A DNA stretch of 64,000 bases from Bettongia penicillata ogilbyi (taxonomy: Eukaryota > Chordata > Mammalia > Diprotodontia > Potoroidae), in assembly GCA_023548195.1 (NCBI GenBank), contig JAJHZJ010000419.1, positions 2,620,273 through 2,684,272 of the forward strand, written 5' to 3'. Positions 1 through 10,300 of this stretch are shown here, one piece after another; positions within the stretch are counted from its first letter, which is position 1; every line of letters begins with the position of its first letter. The notes under the pieces are model-generated. The model saw only the letters and a list, made by a program, of their open reading frames with translations, was not told where the DNA came from and did no database searches. The position numbers were made by a program, and so were the translations under genes.

Positions 1-145
1 TACCAAAGTAATTTTTTCTGAAGCACAAATTTTGTCACTCCCCAAATTCAATCAAGAATAGTAGCTAAACTTCTATGTTTAGTTTTTGAAATCTTTCATA
101 ACTTTTCCCCAACCTTTATTTCCAGTTTCACTGGGAATTACTCCC

Positions 146-570
146 CTTTCTGCTCTCTATGATCGAGTCAAACTAGCCTTTCTCCGGTCCTTACACACAG
201 CATTCCATCTTCCATCATTGCGTTTTTGCTCTAGGCTTCCCAAACACCATATATTCCTTCCTTTTGCCTTTGAGAATCCCTATTTTCCTTTACATTGCAG
301 AACAGACAACTTTTTCTGCATGAAACTTCGCTGATTCCCTCACCCTGCCGTTATTGCTTCTTTTCCTTCCCAACTATCTTATATTTACCTGTGTATTGTA
401 TTTCTTCGTCCTATATTTATGGAGTGTCCATTTATATGTGTCCTTATTGGCTGTCTCTTTCATTTGAATTTAAGCTGCTTGTGAGTTGGGATTGTTCTGC
501 TAGTTTTTTATACTTGTATTCCTTGTGCCTACACAAAGTAGGTACGTAATTCTTGTTGATTGATTGACAA
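146..570 (+). mobile_element. CR1-clade (L3/L2-like) LINE 3' fragment
   Basis: The stretch follows the usual 3' portion of mammalian L3/L2-type LINEs: a pyrimidine-rich part, then 'aagctgcttgtgagttggga', then a piece resembling 'gtgcctacacaaagtaggta', closing with 'tgttgattgattgac'. The ending fits the tail of this LINE group. It is heavily diverged and has no usable frame. The exact family name is uncertain. Bases 1-145 before it are AT-rich and unassigned. Confidence 0.6.
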
Positions 571-619
571 TGAACTCTAAGAGAAGGAGACTTCTATCAG
601 TTCAAGTCAGCAGTTGTCT

Positions 620-712
620 GAAAGTTGCCTGAAGTCATTAGTGGTTTGCCCAAGGTCACTCAATCACTATGTATCAGAGACAGAACTTGAACCCATATTA
701 TCCTAGCTTTGC
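620..712 (-). mobile_element. MIR-type SINE fragment
   Basis: 'ggtttgcccaaggtcactca' followed by 'cagaacttgaaccca' is the reverse complement of the MIR core (gggttc..., ...gtgaccttgggcaag). Old and truncated. Confidence 0.6.
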
Positions 713-722
713 ATATGCAAAT
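708..722. promoter_or_regulatory. Octamer-containing palindrome
   Basis: A perfect 14-bp palindrome, tttgcatatgcaaa, overlaps one exact POU octamer (atgcaaat, 715-722). It sits at the edge of a MIR fragment in AT-rich sequence. A chance occurrence is quite possible; function is not shown. Confidence 0.2.
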
Positions 723-994
723 ATGATAATTTATTTGTGTATGTAATTCTTTCTCAAAGATGCATTACATTGACATTCATTTATAGACCCTATTTGGAGT
801 TTTCTGTTCATTTTGCTGGTCACTACACTATGAAACCAACTGCCTTTTTAGAGGGCTGACTTAAAAATTCCCAAGGATATAACTAATTTTTATCATGGTT
901 AGATAAACCATATCTTCTCTATGTTTTCATAACATCTTGTAAACTTTGAACATTAATTTATTATTGAATAATAATCATGCAGTCTTAAATTAAT

Positions 995-1140
995 AACTCA
1001 CATTTATACAATGCTTTAAAGTTCATAAAAAGCTTTTCCAAAAGCTCTGTGAGATATGTTGTGCAACTGAAATTGTTCCCATTATGTAAATAAGGTCTAG
1101 ACAGATGAATTGACTTGCTTTTAGTCATACAGCTCATAAG
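995..1140 (+). repeat. Ancient mammalian repeat (MIR/L2-like)
   Basis: 'cacatttatacaatgcttta' followed by a 'gtcatacagctcataagc' tail resembles the old mammalian repeat built around 'atttatatagcgctttaaag'. The same opening occurs near 26415 and 37070. The family is not named here because the copies are too decayed. Confidence 0.4.
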
Positions 1141-1142
1141 CA

Positions 1143-1290
1143 ATATGGCATAATGAAAATCTGCCTTCTATTTGGAATTAGAGAATGTAGCTTTGGATTC
1201 TGGCTCAGCTTCAAAATGCCTTGTGAAATTAGGCAAGTTATTTTGCCCCATGAGCCTCAGTCTCCCCAACTATAAAATGTGAGAACTAGA
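1143..1290 (+). mobile_element. MAR1/MIR CORE-SINE
   Basis: Order of recognisable blocks: a tRNA-like head, 'ttggattctggctcagcttc', 'aggcaagttattttgcccca', 'gagcctcagtctccccaact', 'ataaaatgtgagaactagac'. This matches the MAR1/MIR CORE-SINE plan. Its 3' end abuts the hAT element that starts at 1298. Confidence 0.65.
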
Positions 1291-1297
1291 CTAGAGG

Positions 1298-1537
1298 CAG
1301 TGGTTTTCAAGGTACAGTTTGAAAACCCCAGTCACCAGATCCTATCAAGGAGCCTGAAAGGTCAAAAATATTTTCATAATAATGCTAGCACATTTTAGTT
1401 TTATTTAATTAATTTAATGTAACTTTAATTCCTAGTGAATATATCTAGATATAGCCCATGTAAAAGTTCTTTCAGGTCCTCAATAATTTTAAAGAGTGTT
1501 GAAAAGTCCTAAGACTGAAATGGTTGAGAACTGCTGA
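1298..1537. mobile_element. hAT (Charlie-like) non-autonomous DNA transposon
   Basis: The ends are imperfect inverted repeats: 'cagtggttttcaa' at the left and 'ttgagaactgctg' at the right. They are flanked by an 8-bp target duplication, actagagg (1290-1297) against actagaag (1538-1545), 7 of 8 identical and containing the TAGA centre typical of hAT targets. The interior (about 240 bp) is AT-rich and has no transposase frame. Subfamily not assigned. Confidence 0.8.
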
Positions 1538-1544
1538 ACTAGAA

Positions 1545-1690
1545 GATAGCTAGATAAAGCATTTATTAAGCATTTAACTGTGTTTTGTGCATTGTGCACA
1601 AGTACCTGATACAAAAACAAGCAAGCAAAATAGTTCTACTTTTAAGGAGCTCGTACTCTATTGGGAAAGACAATAACTAAGGGGTCACTG
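1545..1690 (+). repeat. Ancient mammalian repeat, 'atttattaagc' type
   Basis: 'aagcatttattaagcattta' followed by 'aaggagctcgtactctattg' and 'gggaaagacaataac' matches an old repeat seen several times in this window (3215, 8945, 16437, 22985). These copies share 'atttattaagtgcttac...', 'ctaagcactgggga' and 'aaggagctta'. Bases 1690-2510 after it hold nothing I can assign. Confidence 0.5.
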
Positions 1691-2511
1691 GAGAAGGAGG
1701 ACAATGCATGGTGTAGCAATTGACCAGGAGGTAAAGTAAATAAGGAGAAAAATTATTAGAATTCATTAGAATCCAGTGTCTCAGGGACAGAGTCCCAGAT
1801 TCTAAGAGCAGGGAGAGGGTAGTGATGAACAGAGCAGAAAGGATGTAAAAGGATCGATGATCTCAAATGTGCTGAAGCCAAAATTTGTGTTTGAATCTAT
1901 GGAATCTAAGTCCAGGACTCCTTCTACTATCCCCCTGACATTTGGATATCCACAATTCTACATGCCTTATTACTCAGCAATAGCACTGATTGAATAGTGT
2001 GGAGCTGTGGTCTCATTAGTGGATCAAAACATAAAGCAATGCATGCTTGAAAGTGATGAATTTAGATTCCATTTGCCAAGAAACAAATTAAATCTTTCCT
2101 ACCCATACACCATTTTTCTTTTTTTTCTGACAGCACATGGCACACTTTATGGTGACACTTAGTGAAACACATCGATAAACTATTTGCTGAATGGTGACAG
2201 CTAGGACACATTTATTATCTAAAATATATCCAGAAGCACAAAGAAAGGATTAAGGGTCTTCAGGACAGACTGGAGAGTTACCTCTGTCATTATTCCAAAG
2301 CCTACATTTTGTATTTCATTCCCTATCACATAGAATGTGATTTCAAGAAAATGAAGCATGAACTTGCACGGTACAGAGAGCATCAAGCTTTGGGTGGTTT
2401 GAAGGGTTTTCTAACTGATGGTAATAAAGGAAATGAGGAGCAACTACTTTGTTTTAACATTAGATCTCAATAATAAACAAGTTGCATTATTAAGTAAATA
2501 ATATAAAGGGA

Positions 2512-2757
2512 GAAAGCAGCTAGGTGACTCAGTGGATAGAACACTGGGCTGGTAAATCAAGCAGACTCATCTTCCTGAGTTCAAAATCAGGCTCAGATAC
2601 TTGTTCTGTAACTCTGGGCAAGTCATTTAACCTTTTTGCATCAGTTTCCTCATCTGCAAAATAAGCTGGAGAAGAAATGGCAAACTATTCCAGTATCTTT
2701 GCCAAGAAAACTCCCTAAATGAAGTCAGACACAACTGAAATGACAACAACAACATTT
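2512..2757 (+). mobile_element. Marsupial tRNA-derived SINE (WSINE-like)
   Basis: The tRNA-like head 'cagctaggtgactcagtgga' (consensus cagctaggtggcgcagtgga) leads to 'ctgggcaagtcatttaacct' and the characteristic tail 'gagaagaaatggcaaactat', 'gccaagaaaactccc', 'tcagacacaactgaaatgac', ending in acaacaacaac. The tail is typical of marsupial SINEs mobilised by RTE-type LINEs. A strong lineage marker. Confidence 0.85.
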
Positions 2758-3000
2758 TTGGTCTTCCAGATGAATTTTGCTATTATTTTTTCTAGCTCTA
2801 TAAAATAAATTTTTGGTAGTTTGATTGGTATGGCACTGAATAAGCAGATTAATTTAGGCAGAATTGTCATTTTTATTATATTAGCTCAGCCCAGCCATGA
2901 GCAACTGATGTTTTTACCAGTTATTTAGATTTGATTTTATTTGTGTGAAAAGTGTTTAAAAATAATACATTGTTTTAAAGTTGTTAGACTTATCCTCAAG
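2758..3000 (-). mobile_element. L1 ORF2 fragment, reverse strand
   Basis: 'tttttggtagtttgattggt', 'atggcactgaataagcagat' and 'agcccagccatgagcaactg' correspond to the reverse complement of the mammalian L1 ORF2 region downstream of the reverse transcriptase core. There is no open frame of note. It joins directly to the tail of the SINE before it. Confidence 0.6.
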
Positions 3001-3214
3001 AAATGACTTTTTAAAATTGGTAATTGATATATTTGTTGAATCTACTAGCTACCAATGTTATTTCTAATTTTTTAAGCTGTGAGCCAATAGTCGTGGCAAT
3101 TGTAAATTTATGCCACATGAGCAACAAGCCATGAAGCAGAAACTTGGAGCAATGGAGAGAAAACTAGACCTGGAGTCAGGAAGATCACAGATCAAATCCC
3201 ACCACAGAAACTAA

Positions 3215-3745
3215 GTCAAGTCAACAAGAATTTTTGAAGTCATTGCTTTGGGTCAGGCACTATACTAAGCACTGAAGATAGAAATACAAGTAAAAAGTAA
3301 GGCAACTGGGTATTATAAATACCCAGATTAACCACAAAGGACATATGAAGGAAGAAGCTATCTGTGTCCAGAGAAAGATAACTAGAAATATGTATAGAAT
3401 GATATATGTGTATATGTATGTGTTCATGTATGTATATGCATATTTGTGTCTAATGGTAGCCATCTCTAGGGCAAGAGGGAAGGGGGAAAGAAATATGCAT
3501 ATAACTCTATTATATATTTAAAATGAATAGTAAATGGTATATAACAGATTTGCAGTTTTGTATATGAACATCTTTTTTTTATAATTCTTTGTGATGGAAA
3601 TGTTTTTTATTCTATAAATTAAAATTTAAATAATTTTTTTAGTAAGATAATTTCTACCCTCAAGGAGCTTAAAGGAAAGTTAAAAATGGAGGGAGTGGGA
3701 CAGAGGGAAGGTACCAATATGGTAGGAATGGTAGAGAAAGTGCAG
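3215..3745 (+). repeat. Ancient mammalian repeat split by an insertion
   Basis: The left part (3215-3302) has 'ggtcaggcactatactaagc' and 'actgaagatagaaatacaag'. The right part (3641-3745) resumes with 'ctaccctcaaggagcttaaa'. Together they rebuild the 'atttattaagc' repeat type. The intervening 3303-3640 is a separate insertion with a short direct repeat. Confidence 0.5.
3303..3640 (+). mobile_element. L1 3' UTR-like insertion
   Basis: Contains 'tgtgtccagagaaagataac' and a G/A-rich segment 'ggcaagagggaagggggaaa', as in marsupial L1 3' UTRs, plus an internal TATG-type repeat (3395-3440). It is flanked by agtaagg (3296-3302) and agtaaga (3641-3647), a possible target duplication. A clean poly(A) tail is not visible, so the assignment is moderate. 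Confidence 0.45.
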
Positions 3746-3749
3746 AGAA

Positions 3750-4286
3750 TGTAATGCAAGTTAAAGATTTTCACCTCCCATGAACAAACCTCAGGTGAAG
3801 CCCATTAAGGGAAGCTTGATTAGAGGAGGCTTGTTTTATATGAAGCCTTTTGTTAATTAATGAGGCACTAGGTCACTGGTCATGATGCCCTCTGGCTCTG
3901 AAAACTGTATATACAATGAGGTGAGGTTTTGCTTTGGGGGCTTACTCTTTAGAAAAAGGTTCCTATGTCAGATGAAACTCTGAGGAGCCATTAAGGAGCC
4001 CCCAAAGATTTGAAAACCCAGATGTCGGTGCTCTTCTCTCTGGTAACTATGTATGTACATAATGGTCAGACAGTTGGATCTGTCTGTTGATCTGAGATGT
4101 ATGTATTGCTTATGGTCAGACAGTTAGAAGCCCTGTCTGTTCATTTTTACTTCTCTGCTTGTATTTTATCTGTTTGTATATGTGATTAAAAATTTTTGAC
4201 CCCTCAAAAGTTGCTTTCCTTTTAGAAAAGCAGATCTAAGAACCTGTACTAGCTAACTTGCATATGTCAGGGTGCTTGCTGCTACA
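3750..4286 (+). mobile_element. Endogenous retrovirus solo LTR
   Basis: A 537-bp unit begins TGTAATGC and ends GCTACA, that is 5'-TG...CA-3' with short inverted ends. It is flanked by a perfect 4-bp direct repeat, agaa (3746-3749 and 4287-4290). A TATA-like 'gtatataca' lies near 3907 and an ATTAAA-type polyadenylation signal near 4182. No gag, pol or env sequence adjoins it, so this is a solo LTR left by recombination. The 4-bp duplication is common for class I (gamma-like) elements. Its interior does not resemble the LTR family at 34.4, 43.9 and 45.6 kb. Confidence 0.65.
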
Positions 4287-4499
4287 AGAACCAGGACTAG
4301 AAGCCAGAAAAGAATGAAGACATTCCTGGCCTGAGTACTCAACTTAAAGTAGAGTTTCTAGGAAAAACCAACCAATCAGAAGGGATTCAAGGAATAGCAA
4401 GGAGGTCAGTGTCACTGCAAAGTAATTGCAGGGTAGGAAAGTGTATGAAAACTAGAAAGGCAGGAAGTCCAAATTTTGAAAGACTTTAAAAGCTAAACA

Positions 4500-4770
4500 G
4501 TTATTGTAGACTGTATGTATGTGTGTGTATATATGTATATGTGTGTATATATGTCTGTATGTATATGTGTTTATGTATGTATATATGTGTATATATGAGT
4601 GTAAATGTCTGTTCTATTTGCCTTAGAAAATAATTGTGATGAAATGTCCAGTTTTGAGGTCCAGCAAAATGTACACATATATAAAAAATAATATATAGAG
4701 AGAAAATACATTTAGACTATGTGGATTATATATAAAGATATGTACATATATATATATATATATAATACTA
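4500..4770. repeat. TATG/TA-rich microsatellite region
   Basis: Imperfect TATG/TGTA repeats (4503-4600) and a short pure TA run near 4745-4762 surround AT-rich sequence. Bases 4287-4500 before it are unassigned. Confidence 0.7.
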
Positions 4771-4859
4771 TATGTGCATACATTTGCTATCCTTCAAAGT
4801 ACTTTCATCCCAATTGCTTTCAGAAATAAATAATTTCATCATATCTGTTCTCAAGATTA

Positions 4860-5020
4860 GAATGAAATAACTAAAAAGTCAGTAAATTATGTAACTAAAG
4901 CTCAGAAATTTTAAATGGCTTAGCCAAGGTCCTGGTTAATAAATGTAAAATAGTGAAATTGAGACTCAAGTCTTCTGGCTCTAGTTTTAGCACTTTTCAA
5001 CTGTGTTACATTGCCACTGT
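4860..5020 (-). mobile_element. MIR/L2-like fragment
   Basis: 'taactaaagctcagaaattt', 'aatggcttagccaaggtcct' and 'gagactcaagtcttctggct' are the reverse complement of a decayed MIR/CORE-SINE. Confidence 0.45.
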
Positions 5021-5034
5021 GTCTAGATTTAGGA

Positions 5035-6723
5035 GAGGAGTTCTTAATATTTTTGAGGTCATGGACCCCTTTAGAAATCCAGTGAAACCTTTTGACCCCT
5101 TCTCAGAATAATGGGTTTTTTAAATTAATTTATTTTTCTTTTACAACATTCACTTCCATAAGATTTTGAGTTCTAAATTTTCTCTCTCTTCCTCTCCTCC
5201 TCCCACCCCAAGACAGCATGCAAGCTGATATAGGCTTTACATATATATTCATATTAAACATATTTTCACATTAGTCATATTATAAAAAAGAATTAGAAAC
5301 TGTGGGAAAGACCATGAGAAAGAAGAAACAAATAAAAAGAGGGAGCAAATAGCTTGCTTTTATATAAATTTAGACTTTATAGTTCTTTTTCTGGATGTGG
5401 ACGGCATTTTCCATCATGAGTCTTTTGGAGCTGTCATAAGTCTATCAAAGTTAGTCGTTGCGCAATGTTACTGTTACTATGTACAATGTTCACCTGGTTC
5501 TACTCACTTCACTCAGCATCAGTTCATGTTAAGTCTTTTGAGGTTTTTCTGAAGTCCATCTGTTCATCATTGGGAATTTTTTAGGTCCTTGCATTGCTGT
5601 GGAGGACAAAGTCTACCAGAAAAATTCATGGCACACTGTGGTTATTGCTGTGTACAAAGTTCTGGTTCTGCTTCTCTCACTCAGCATCAGTTCATATAGG
5701 TCCTTCCAGGCCTCTCTGAAGCCTTCCTATTCATCATTTCTTATAGCACAATAGTATTCCATTATATTCACATGCCACAACTTGTTCAACCATTCTTCAA
5801 TTGATGGGCGCCCCTTGAATCTCCAATTCTTGGCCACCAAAAAAAGAAAAGAGCTGCTAAAAGTATTTTTGTACATGTGGGTCATTTTCCCTTTTTTATG
5901 ATGTCTTTAGGATACAGACATAGAAGTGGTATTGCTGGGTCAAAGGCTATGCACAGTTTTATAGCCCTTTAGGTATAGTTACAAATTGTTCTTCAGTTCA
6001 CAACTCCACAAACAATGCATTAGTGTTCCCATTTCCCCACATCTTCACCAATATTTATCATTTTCCTGTTTTGTCATGTTAGCCAATCTGATAGATACCT
6101 CAGAGTTGTTTTGATTTGCATTTCTCTAATCAATAATGACTTAGAGCATTTTTCCTATGACTATTGATAGCTTTAATTTCTTATTCTGAAAACTGACTAC
6201 TCATATCCTTTGAACATTTATCAATTGGGGAATGACTTGTTTTCTTATAAATTTGACTCAGTTCTCTATATATTTTAGAAATAAGATCTTTTTCAGAGAT
6301 ACTGGTTGTAAAAATTGTTTCTCATCTTTCTACTTCCCTTCTAATCTTATTCATTGGGTTTTTTTGTGTGCAAAATCTCTTCAATTTAATGTAATCAAAA
6401 TTATCCATTTTGCATTTCATGATGTTATCTGTCTCTTGTTTGGCCATGAATTCTTCCATTCTTCATAAATCTTACAGGTAAACTGTTCCTTGCTCTCTTA
6501 GTTTGTTTATAGTATCCACTTTATATCTAAATCATGTACAGATTTTAACTTTATCTTGGAATATGATGTAAGGTGTTGGTCTATGTCTAGTTTCTGCCAT
6601 ACATAATAATGCTTTTAAATTTACAAAATAAAGTACAAAGGAGTGTAAATGAAACCAATTATCTTGAATTACAATTATGAATTTGAAAAAACAACTTTTT
6701 GGACCCCAGATTAAGAACTCTTG
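5035..6723. mobile_element. hAT DNA transposon split by an L1
   Basis: Left arm 5035-5113 begins gaggagttcttaat and carries 'catggacccctttagaaatc'. The right arm 6605-6723 ends 'ggaccccagattaagaactc' then ttg. The arms form the inverted termini of a non-autonomous hAT (Tip100/Charlie-like) element. The flanks atttagga and ctctaggg are a decayed 8-bp duplication (5 of 8). The 1.49-kb interior is a reverse-strand L1 that interrupts the element; without it the hAT copy is about 200 bp. Confidence 0.7.
5114..6604 (-). mobile_element. 5'-truncated L1, reverse strand, nested in hAT
   Basis: On the reverse strand this is the ORF2 C-terminal region followed by the L1 3' UTR. Recognisable blocks on the given strand are 'ttcaattgatgggcgcccct', 'ggtattgctgggtcaaaggc', 'gccaatctgatagatacctc' and 'tcaattggggaatgactt'. 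They correspond to the cysteine-rich C-terminal part of ORF2p. The poly(A) side is at 5114 and the break side at 6604. Flanks aataatg (5107-5113) and aataatg (6605-6611) are a likely target duplication. An internal segment of about 95 bp occurs twice (5475-5572 and 5644-5738). The frame is broken in many places. Confidence 0.8.
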
Positions 6724-6729
6724 CTCTAG

Positions 6730-7500
6730 GGGAGCTAAAGCAGAGAGAGAAATTAGAGGGTTGGAATTTAGGGTTTATGAGCCTGGACTATGTGAACCAG
6801 ATTGTTATTGGTGAGAGCCTTTCAAGGATAAGGATGAGAGCATAAGAGATGACAGAGGAGAGAGTATTATCACTTCAGTTATATTGGTTCTGGAATGTAG
6901 CAGAGAAGCTAGGCATCTGCCTGCAACTGTATGGGAAATGACCGAGTGATAGAGGTCTCTGTCCTCTAAAGTCAGCAATAGTGTGTACCTGGACTGAGCA
7001 AACATTCTCAATTCTATTTCTCAGCAACCAAGGATATCTTTCAAGTCTGAGATCCTTGGCTGGGGGGGTAAAGGGCTGTTAGGTCCCTAGAAGTTGGGCT
7101 AAGTATACACTACAAAGAACAACATCCCAAGATCTTTGGATATGAAGCATAGCCAGAAAGCACCCTAAAGGTAGAACAGTCATTCAGCTCCCGATCTCTG
7201 AGTACCCCAAAACAAAGCTCCCCTCCAGAATCTTTGGTGTGTTAAATCTCAGGATCTATGATGCTCCTACCAAAAGATCTTTTATTCTATACTACTCTCT
7301 TTCATGCATTCTGTGCCAACTGAACTAATTACAAAAATATCAGACACATTATGATAGTGTTCATACTTTAGTCAGGACACCTGGGTTCATTTAACTCACT
7401 GACTTCACCAGAGAAATAAGAATAATAATGATTGCACTATTTACCTCAAAAAATAATTATAAGGAAAGGGTATTGAAAACATTACAAATGTGAATTATCA
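6730..7500. other. Unassigned low-repeat sequence
   Basis: I see no open frame of interest, no repeat consensus and no RNA gene here. A g8 run lies at about 7062. Composition is less AT-rich than its surroundings. Confidence 0.4.
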
Positions 7501-7504
7501 TTGT

Positions 7505-7690
7505 CCATCACCCCCACAGGCTGCCCAGTGTGGCACCCCAATTGTGTCTGCTCTCATCGATACAGCACCATGCTCCTGAACGCTCTTTCTCTCCCCTGGA
7601 AATGTTTAACCCAGCCCCTGTTGTTTCAAAGCCTTTCTCCTGCTGACCTGAGAAACAATGCAGTGTTAATACTCTAATAGCGTGGTAATT
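7505..7690. other. Complex repeat-free block, possible conserved element
   Basis: Sequence of balanced composition ('tgcccagtgtggcaccccaa', 'tcctgctgacctgagaaaca') without low-complexity or known repeat signatures. It could be a conserved non-coding element or simply unique DNA. Only alignment to other mammals can tell. Confidence 0.2.
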
Positions 7691-7721
7691 TTTTTTTATT
7701 TGCTTTTCCTAAAATGTGCCT

Positions 7722-7870
7722 GTGGTGTAATGATGAAACAATATACCTTGAGTCAGGAGAACTGGGTTAAAATCCTAATTCTGACACTTAACTGAGTGAC
7801 CATGGGCACAGTACTTCTCTTCAAGGATAACCTGCATTATCTATAAGAAAATGGAGTTATAGAAACATGT
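7722..7870 (+). mobile_element. MAR1-type CORE-SINE
   Basis: 'gtggtgtaatgatgaaacaa', 'cttgagtcaggagaactggg', 'aatcctaattctgacactta' and 'gagtgaccatgggcacagta' follow the MAR1 order. The 3' end is eroded. Confidence 0.65.
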
Positions 7871-8940
7871 TATTATTAGTGTATTTGCATTTTAAAAAGA
7901 GGAGTTCTGAAGTCATTTTCTGAGTCGACTCTTAGACATTGTGGGATAACAATGGAGAATATACGTCAGTCAGCTGGCCTTTAGTATACCCCAAAGCATA
8001 ATATAGAATGTAGGCAGCCATTCGTTTGTTCTATTGATAGGGCTCATTTGTGAATAGGGCATGGGGCAACAGGGTGTTCACCTGCAAAGGAACTAAAGAA
8101 AACTTAACTTTTTTAAGGTACCTATTTCTAGCAAGTTTCAACTACCATTCCAGGGAAAAATCAGAGGAATTTTAACACTAAACTAAAGATAATCAAGGTC
8201 AGAAATGTGGATGATTCAGTTTCCTTTTTAGCTCGCTTCAAAACAAATATGTCATGGTATAGGGTTTAATTGTTTATTGAATGATATGGATGTAAATATT
8301 GGGGGATAACTAGTAAGTCTCATGATGAAGAAGACAGATCTCTGGTAGTTTCACCATGTTAATAGAAAGTACAAATCTCATCTCCCTAATGGTTAAAAAA
8401 AAAAAAATTAGTCTAAACAACCAGGAGTCTCAGCTTGCAAATGGACCTTTAATAATCATCTCTCATAAAAAAGATCTTGGGGAAAGAACAGTGTTTTGCC
8501 TGTTACAAATCAACCCAGCCTTTTGTCCTTCATTTCAATTGAGTTCACTTTGGGAGCATTTAATCCTTTAAAACCACCTTTTTGGGAGACTGCTTCTCAG
8601 GTGTGAGCTACTTTGCTGGTTCATTGTCCCTCTAGCAATATGCTACAAAAATGTAAATTCATCATCACAGAAAGGCATATTGATGATGCATTATGGAAAT
8701 GTTGGCACCGTAAGTGGAAACAGTCTCAGAATCATATTTCCTTTAATATTAAGAAACAACAGCCAACCAATCTCTTAGAAACTTCTATTGAACAAGTCAA
8801 TCAAATGTGCCAGCTATTTTCCTGGACCCACATAACTAGCTAGAATTTCATTCATTCAGTTTTACTGGTAAGGTGACATGAAGGTAAATATTCTCAGTGC
8901 TGGATTACATTTAATCTGTAAAGTGGGAGGATCTCATGGC
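7870..8940. other. Unassigned sequence, no gene seen
   Basis: AT-rich and largely free of recognisable repeats, with a short poly(A) run near 8394. The 8580-8850 part is relatively complex and could be a conserved non-coding element. Open frames of 71 and 76 codons here have no recognisable protein features. Confidence 0.35.
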
Positions 8941-8944
8941 ATCA

Positions 8945-9360
8945 ACCAATTAATAAGCATTTATTTAGATATTTCTGTGTGCTAGGGATATCAGTACAAA
9001 GAATGAAATAACTCTTCCTCAAGAATTTATATCATTATGAATCTCTATAAACATATACAGAATAACCATAAACAAGATAAATGCAAAATAACCAAAAGAT
9101 ATTCAGATAAGGAGGGCACTAGTAATTGAGAGGATCAGGAGAGGCTTCATATAGAATTTAACACTTGTGATAGTTCTTAAAGAAAAAGAGGGACTCAGTG
9201 ATGTGTAGGTGATGAGGGAGTGCATTCCAGGCATGGGAGACGGCCAACACAAAAGCACAGAGATGGATGGGAAATTGAATGCTACGTGTGAGGAACGGAA
9301 TAGTCTGGTTTGTCATTATTATAGAAGGGAAGGGGAGTAACAATGATTGCTAAGGTCTTT
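8945..9360 (+). repeat. Ancient mammalian repeat, 'atttattaagc' type, long copy
   Basis: Starts 'accaattaataagcatttat'. It continues through 'aggagggcactagtaattga', 'gaggcttcatatagaattta', 'gagggagtgcattccaggca', 'agcacagagatggatgggaa' and 'gtgaggaacggaatagtctg'. This series of phrases is shared by many old copies across mammals. The same repeat is present again at 14.0-15.2 kb, in a different portion. Confidence 0.55.
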
Positions 9361-9467
9361 TTCAGCTCTCAATGATGATAATTAATAAGGTTAGTCACTA
9401 GTGGATGAATATATTTGGCCATCGAAATCATTTTCTAAGACTAAGAAGGGTTGCCAATCATGTTCTC

Positions 9468-9691
9468 AAAGGCTAGGTGGCACAGTGGCAAGAACAATCA
9501 GATGGGAGTTAGGGAAACTCATCTTCATGAATTCAAACACTTACAAGCTGTGTGACCCTGAGCAAGTCTCAACACTATTTGCCCTACTTTCTCATCTATA
9601 AAATGAACTGGGGAAGAAAATGGCAAACCACTCCAGGACCTTGCCAAGAAAGCTGTAAATGAGGTCACAAAGAGTCTGATAGCTGAACAAC
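9468..9691 (+). mobile_element. Marsupial tRNA-derived SINE (WSINE-like)
   Basis: Head 'ggctaggtggcacagtggca', middle 'agctgtgtgaccctgagcaa', tail 'gaaaatggcaaaccactcca' and 'gccaagaaagctgtaaatga', end 'agctgaacaacaac'. Same family as the copy at 2512. Confidence 0.85.
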
Positions 9692-9693
9692 AA

Positions 9694-9830
9694 CCCACAC
9701 CAGTGAAGATGTGGATCTTTGAATTAAATTACCTTAGACAAGTAACTTAACCTCTTAAGATTTAGTCTCCTCATCTGCAAAATAGGGATAATAATATTTG
9801 GATTACATAGCTCATAAGGCCTTTGGGAAG
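9694..9830 (+). mobile_element. MIR-like SINE fragment
   Basis: 'gacaagtaacttaacctctt', 'gtctcctcatctgcaaaata' and 'gggataataatatttggatt' match the 3' half of MIR. The head is missing. Confidence 0.6.
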
Positions 9831-9875
9831 AAAGTGTCTTTGGAACTGTGAGAGCATGAGATAAATGGGATACAA

Positions 9876-10040
9876 GGTTATATGGTGGGAAATGCGGTTT
9901 ATTTAAAATCAAAGGATCTACATTTGAATTCCAACCCTGCCACATGCTGCCTGTGTAGCCATGAGCAAGTCACTTGACCTTAATGGGCTTGAATTTCTTC
10001 ATCTATAAAATGAAGTGGTTGAACTGGATAGAATGCAATC
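9876..10040 (+). mobile_element. MAR1-type CORE-SINE
   Basis: 'catttgaattccaaccctgc', 'tgagcaagtcacttgacctt', 'tcatctataaaatgaagtgg' and 'ttgaactggatag' follow the MAR1 order. Confidence 0.65.
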
Positions 10041-10117
10041 TCTTTCTTTTGACCATGTTATAAAATGTCTTTCTTTTACCTTCCCCAGCCCTCAGTATGG
10101 CATGAAAAACAAATATA

Positions 10118-10300
10118 AAAACCACCAGACTTTGACTCAAAGAACCTCAATTTGAATCCTGGCTCTACCATTCATTAATTGAGTGTCCTTGGTCTAGTCA
10201 CTGAACTGCTCTGGTGTTTCCTCATTTGTAAAATGAGGGAAGGCAACAATGTTCCTTCTAGCTCTTAGATATCGATAATGCTCTGGTAAAAAGAAATGTT
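10118..10300 (+). mobile_element. MAR1-type CORE-SINE
   Basis: 'tttgaatcctggctctacca', 'gtttcctcatttgtaaaatg' and 'gttccttctagctcttagat' identify a second MAR1 copy close behind the first, in the same direction. Bases 10300-10930 after it are AT-rich with no assignable feature. Confidence 0.7.
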
